Assembly (NCBI GenBank): GCA_947296775.1
Contig: CAMYRF010000005.1
Coordinates: 1 to 15,780 of the forward strand
DNA: 15,780 nucleotides
Direction of reading: 5' to 3'
From: an uncultured Mycoplasmatota bacterium
GTDB lineage: Bacteria > Bacillota_I > Bacilli_A > RF39 > UBA660
Both the position numbers and the translations under genes were made by a program. A model generated the notes under the pieces. That model worked only from the letters and a program-made list of their open reading frames with translations. It did no database searches and was not told where the DNA came from. Every line of letters begins with the position of its first letter. Within the stretch, counting starts at the first letter, position 1. Of the stretch, positions 13,094-15,780 are shown piece by piece.

Positions 13094-13980
13094 AATTGTG
13101 CTTTTTTATTTAAAATAACATATAGAATAAACAGTATAATTGAAACTACTATTGTAATAATACCTGTTATTAATATTTGATGTGAGAATATTGTTGTAAA
13201 TGAATTTGTCATAAATGATAGATTATAGTTATTTAGTGATAAAGCTACTATATCATTCATTATGAAGCTTGTTGCAATTGTTAATAGGCCAGATACTAAG
13301 GCTATGGCACCTAGATATGTTAACCATTTATTTTCTTTTCTCTTTAGGAATATTATTATAGTTAACATTAATGCAATTACGATAACTAGTGATACTTTAA
13401 CTTCTTTACTAAAAATGAACCTTATTTGTTTTAATGTATTTTTATCAATTGTTTTATCAATAGTAATAGTATTTGGCAAGTTGTCAATTATTCCTCTACT
13501 TGCATTTTTAATTCTAATAACTAAAACTTCCTTTTTTGAATCACTAATTTGTGTATTAGTGTTTTTTATCCACTTATCGATATTACTATCGATTAACTTA
13601 TCAAAATCTTCACTAGTTATTTGTTTTGATTCTTTGCCATTAACAACATAGTCTGTTGTGTTTCCTACAGCTTTACCAAGAAATCTTTTTACTTCTTTTG
13701 AATCAAATATTTCATCAACTAAATCTTTTGATATACCATGACTTTCAGCTTCACCATAGGCAGTATTTATAATGTCGGCGACTTCCGCTTTTTTCCCTGC
13801 TGTGGAAGTACTGTTTTGAATTTTTTCCATTTCATGGACAACATCAATATCCGATGTAGCTTTTTGGATGTTTTCGGTACTAAAAAATGAACTAATATTA
13901 CCTATTATAAATATAACATATATGGCAAATATTGTTGATAGTGATAGTATTAAGGCTATTAGGGTTTTTATTATATTCAT
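13078..13980 (-). CDS. Unrecognised membrane protein with N-terminal anchor and three C-terminal helices
   Basis: I do not recognise a family. Residues 5-29 form an N-terminal membrane helix, 30-194 a hydrophilic, mostly helical domain (probably outside the cell), and 195-213, 219-241 and 267-291 three further helices, with a short basic cytoplasmic end. No catalytic motif or cysteine pair is seen in the soluble domain. The architecture, with one helix, an extracytoplasmic domain and a helical bundle, is known from Firmicutes proteins of unknown function. AAGGAGGGAAATT precedes the ATG. It has its own extended -10 promoter, and is convergent with the DedA gene, sharing a perfect palindrome that encodes the last codons of both. 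It is divergent from the MYYDDY genes. No role can be assigned. Confidence 0.6.
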   Translation of the reverse strand: MNIIKTLIALILSLSTIFAIYVIFIIGNISSFFSTENIQKATSDIDVVHEMEKIQNSTSTAGKKAEVADIINTAYGEAESHGISKDLVDEIFDSKEVKRFLGKAVGNTTDYVVNGKESKQITSEDFDKLIDSNIDKWIKNTNTQISDSKKEVLVIRIKNASRGIIDNLPNTITIDKTIDKNTLKQIRFIFSKEVKVSLVIVIALMLTIIIFLKRKENKWLTYLGAIALVSGLLTIATSFIMNDIVALSLNNYNLSFMTNSFTTIFSHQILITGIITIVVSIILFILYVILNKKAQLKATN

Positions 13981-13999
13981 AATTTCCCTCCTTGATTAT

Positions 14000-14028
14000 A
14001 TTATATCACGAATTTATATTTATTTAAA
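14000..14028 (-). promoter_or_regulatory. Promoter of the four-helix membrane protein gene
   Basis: On the minus strand TTTAAA (14023-14028) is 17 bases from TATAAT (14000-14005), with TGA before the -10 as an extended element. A second TATAAT overlaps at 13995-14000, closer to the ribosome site. Confidence 0.6.
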
Positions 14029-14032
14029 TTTT

Positions 14033-14061
14033 TTTACTTGTTTATTTTTTTGTGCTATACT
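14033..14061 (+). promoter_or_regulatory. Promoter of the first MYYDDY gene
   Basis: TTTACT (14033-14038) and TATACT (14056-14061) are 17 bases apart with TGC before the -10. The same -35 hexamer and spacing recur before the paralog. Confidence 0.6.
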
Positions 14062-14083
14062 GATAATAGAAAGGAGTAGGGAA

Positions 14084-14482
14084 ATGTATTACGATGATTA
14101 TTATGCAACTACAACTACATCTATTGATTCTGAAGCTGTTATGGCTATAATGATGCCTTTTTTCATTGTTGCACTTGTAGTTGCTGTTTTAACAATTGTT
14201 GGATATTGGAAAATTTTTAGTAAGGCTGGAGAAGCTGGATGGGCTTCAATTATTCCATTGTATAATCAATACATTTTAAGTAAAATTACTTTTGGTAATG
14301 GTTGGTTATTCCTATTATTACTAATTCCGTTTGTAAATTTTATTTTTATGATTGTTATGATGTACAAACTTTCCAAATCTTTTGGTCATGGAATTGGTTT
14401 CACAATTGGATTAATTTTCTTACCATTTATTTTCTTATTAATTATTGCTTTTGGAAAAAGCGAGTATAAAGGTGTTAAATAA
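14084..14482 (+). CDS. Small membrane protein, DUF5684-like, first of a tandem paralog pair
   Basis: A 132-residue protein. It starts with MYYDDY and a run of threonines (9-12), then has a membrane helix at 22-41, a conserved loop YWKIFSKAGEAGWASIIPLYNQYILSKITF (41-70, given as key parts: the KAGE-x-GW and PLYNQY motifs), helix 2 at 73-96 and helix 3 at 103-123. This Trp-Lys-Ala-Gly-x-x-Gly-Trp to Pro-x-Tyr-Asn pattern is typical of small membrane proteins annotated DUF5684, sometimes fused to signal peptidase-like domains. Function is unknown. AAGGAGTAGGG gives the start at 14084; the reading frame is open to 13868 but that stretch overlaps the divergent gene and lacks a ribosome site. A terminator hairpin contains the stop codon. 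Confidence 0.8.
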   Translation: MYYDDYYATTTTSIDSEAVMAIMMPFFIVALVVAVLTIVGYWKIFSKAGEAGWASIIPLYNQYILSKITFGNGWLFLLLLIPFVNFIFMIVMMYKLSKSFGHGIGFTIGLIFLPFIFLLIIAFGKSEYKGVK

Positions 14483-14492
14483 ACACCTTTTT
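14468..14492 (+). terminator. Terminator after the first MYYDDY gene
   Basis: AAAGGTGTT (14468-14476) pairs with AACACCTTT (14482-14490) around a five-base loop that contains most of the TAA stop (14480-14482), followed by T residues. Confidence 0.8.
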
Positions 14493-14556
14493 ATTATGAT
14501 ATTATGGTTTTTTTGTGTGATTCATGTGTGCAATTTTGTCATTTAAGCCTTTTTTA

Positions 14557-14585
14557 TTTACTTTTAAAAGTTATAGAGTTATAGT
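14557..14585 (+). promoter_or_regulatory. Promoter of the second MYYDDY gene
   Basis: TTTACT (14557-14562) and TATAGT (14580-14585) are spaced by 17 bases. The -35 hexamer and spacing are identical to those of the first paralog's promoter, which supports both. A CTTTTAAAAG palindrome (14561-14570) overlaps the -35 end. Confidence 0.6.
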
Positions 14586-14607
14586 GTAAATGGAAAGGAG
14601 GAGTAAA

Positions 14608-14988
14608 ATGTATTACGATGATTATGTAATTACTACCACTACCGATTTTGATCCTACATGGACAGTTATTTTTTCTTTAATAATCTTAGCTCTTACCTGG
14701 ATTGGTTATTGGAAAGTATTTGTTAAAGCAGGACAACCTGGTTGGGGCGGAATTATCCCACTTTACAATCAATATGTGTTAAGTAAAATTACTTTTGGTA
14801 CTGGTTGGCTTTTCCTATTACTACTTATTCCGTTTGTAAATATTATTTATGTTGTAGTATTGTCTTATAAACTTTCACAAGCATTCGGACATGGTATTGG
14901 ATATGCAATCGGATTAATTTTCTTACCGTTTGTATTCTATTTAATTTTAGGATATGATAATAGCGAATATCATGGTGTGCAAGAATAA
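14608..14988 (+). CDS. Small membrane protein, DUF5684-like, second of a tandem paralog pair
   Basis: A 126-residue paralog of the preceding gene with the same order of elements: MYYDDY, threonines (9-12), helix 1 (18-35), YWKVFVKAGQPGW (34-46), IIPLYNQYVLSKITF (49-63), helix 2 (66-88) and helix 3 (95-115). The middle GWLFLLLLIPFVN is identical in both. The two differ most in helix 1 and the C-terminal tail. AAAGGAGGAG precedes the ATG at 14608. An ATG at 14590 is also in frame but lies before the ribosome site. It has its own promoter and terminator, so the pair can be expressed separately, though conserved promoters suggest similar control. Confidence 0.8.
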   Translation: MYYDDYVITTTTDFDPTWTVIFSLIILALTWIGYWKVFVKAGQPGWGGIIPLYNQYVLSKITFGTGWLFLLLLIPFVNIIYVVVLSYKLSQAFGHGIGYAIGLIFLPFVFYLILGYDNSEYHGVQE

Positions 14989-15008
14989 AAAACACTTCGG
15001 TGTTTTTT
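14987..15008 (+). terminator. Terminator with TTCG tetraloop after the second MYYDDY gene
   Basis: AAAAAACAC (14987-14995) pairs with GTGTTTTTT (15000-15008) around a TTCG loop, a very stable tetraloop. The stem's own T run serves as the tail. The stop codon (14986-14988) overlaps the first stem bases. Confidence 0.85.
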
Positions 15009-15010
15009 AA

Positions 15011-15039
15011 TTTGCATTTCCTTTTATTTTATGTATAAT
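15011..15039 (+). promoter_or_regulatory. Putative promoter of the HEPN-like gene
   Basis: TATAAT (15034-15039) lies 26 bases before the start codon, with TTTGCA (15011-15016) 17 bases upstream as a moderate -35. Confidence 0.5.
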
Positions 15040-15064
15040 ATTGTTTTTAACAAGGAGGGATTGT

Positions 15065-15780
15065 ATGAAGGAGGAAATTAAAATTTCTTTGAGAGAATTA
15101 ACGGAAGAATTATTAGCTGGTAATAACGTTACTAGCAATAAAATTCATGAAATCGGTTTTACAATTTCTAAATTTGTAATTATTAAAGAAAATATGATCA
15201 AAAAATGCGACGTTAATGGAATTGAAAAAACCGTTTTCAATGTTAATGAAAATTTAGATTACTTATTTCCTATTAATAAATTGGCAGATTATATTAGGGA
15301 AACTTCTTCGTTTATTAATTTGTCTGGCGACATGATTTTAAATGGTGTACATGGCAAAAAACTTAAAGATAATATTCAAATTATTCATATGGTGCGTAAT
15401 GCTTTAGCACATAATAAATATGAGATAGAAGATGGTTTTCTTAAAATTGATAATCCTAGTTTTCTTGTTTGTGATATCCCATTTGAATTAATTGAAGAAT
15501 TTAATGATAAATGTACTTATAATTTTAACAAAAACTTGGGAGAAAATTATCCTAATAATATTACTAATTTATTTCTTAATGATAAGTTAGAAAATACCAA
15601 ACGATTACTTTATATGTCTTTATATAGCTATATATTGTTTGTTAGTTCGGCTATTGATTTTGAAAAGTCTACTAAAATTGATGCGGAAAGTGGTGAAGAA
15701 GTAAAACTATCGTTTTCTAATTTTCCACCTATTTATTCTGAACCTTATTGTATAAAAATGTCTCACGAATATAGTACGGC
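15065..15780 (+). CDS. HEPN-motif protein, 3' end outside the window
   Basis: The frame runs from ATG 15065 without a stop to the window edge, so 238 residues are visible and the C-terminus is missing. AAGGAGGGA at 15052-15060 gives the start. The protein begins MKEEIKISLRELTEELL and is soluble. Residues 110-118 read VRNALAHNK; R111-x4-H116 fits the R-x(4-6)-H motif of HEPN domains, many of which are RNases in toxin-antitoxin, abortive infection or CRISPR-linked systems, and the surrounding helices (I-x-x-I-H-M before, YEI after) fit that fold. A short conserved patch alone cannot prove nuclease activity; related HEPN proteins also include inactive ones. No antitoxin or partner is visible upstream; a partner could lie beyond the window. 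Confidence 0.55.
   Translation, partial: MKEEIKISLRELTEELLAGNNVTSNKIHEIGFTISKFVIIKENMIKKCDVNGIEKTVFNVNENLDYLFPINKLADYIRETSSFINLSGDMILNGVHGKKLKDNIQIIHMVRNALAHNKYEIEDGFLKIDNPSFLVCDIPFELIEEFNDKCTYNFNKNLGENYPNNITNLFLNDKLENTKRLLYMSLYSYILFVSSAIDFEKSTKIDAESGEEVKLSFSNFPPIYSEPYCIKMSHEYST

Noticed and set aside
13868..14083. Upstream extension of the first MYYDDY gene
   Set aside because: It overlaps the divergent gene and its promoter; the ribosome site and family similarity both point to ATG 14084.
1..15780. Mobile element, prophage or CRISPR array
   Set aside because: No transposase, integrase, phage structural gene, flanking terminal repeats or regularly spaced repeats were found. The only long repeats are paralogous genes and the leader relic.
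1..15780. Mycoplasma-type code with TGA as tryptophan
   Set aside because: All tryptophans checked use TGG and every recognised gene reads through in the standard code. The stops seen are TAA, with one TAG, so TGA use as a stop is not shown but a reassigned code is not needed.

Overview
The window is AT-rich, densely packed bacterial chromosome. Standard-code TGG tryptophans, strong AAGGAGG-type ribosome sites, sigma-A-type promoters and U-tailed hairpins point to a low-GC Gram-positive lineage. A BspA-like surface protein with a short GYAAFS-type leader, an exported bactofilin-like protein and a membrane-anchored NagZ-like GH3 enzyme fit an uncultured gut Bacilli/Mycoplasmatota-type bacterium that still has peptidoglycan. 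That placement is inference. No rRNA, tRNA, CRISPR array, insertion sequence or integrase was seen.

Layout. 68-2685 (minus): GH3 hexosaminidase and an exported beta-helix membrane protein, each with its own promoter and terminator. 2775-3278 (plus): UPF0316/YebE-type membrane protein. 3291-5203 (minus): two-gene operon of a divergent polyprenyl synthetase followed by a membrane-anchored thioredoxin-fold protein. 5204-5510: gene-free stretch holding a decayed copy of the surface-protein leader between two minus-strand terminators. 5511-8749 (minus): overlapping operon ABC ATPase - ABC permease - YtrA-like GntR repressor, with a -35/-10 promoter overlain by an inverted repeat that is a likely autoregulatory operator. 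8877-9890 (minus): BspA/DUF285 repeat surface protein with a 22-base poly(T) tract in its promoter region. 10015-12323 (minus): operon of a DUF308-like membrane protein and an unrecognised 589-residue soluble protein with an internal duplication. 12436-13077 (plus): DedA-family membrane protein. 13078-13980 (minus): unrecognised membrane protein. 14084-14988 (plus): tandem paralogous small membrane proteins starting MYYDDY. 15065-end (plus): truncated protein with an R-x4-H HEPN-like motif.

Most products act at the membrane or cell surface: wall recycling, transport, lipid carrier synthesis, envelope stress and adhesion. The most interesting points are the possible phase-variable control of the BspA-like protein and its leader relic 4.4 kb away; the operator-controlled ABC/GntR operon; the MYYDDY paralog pair with matching promoters; the unknown 589-residue protein; and a repeated architecture in which stop codons lie inside terminator hairpins, including one perfect 32-bp palindrome that encodes the same K-A-T-N ending for two convergent genes.
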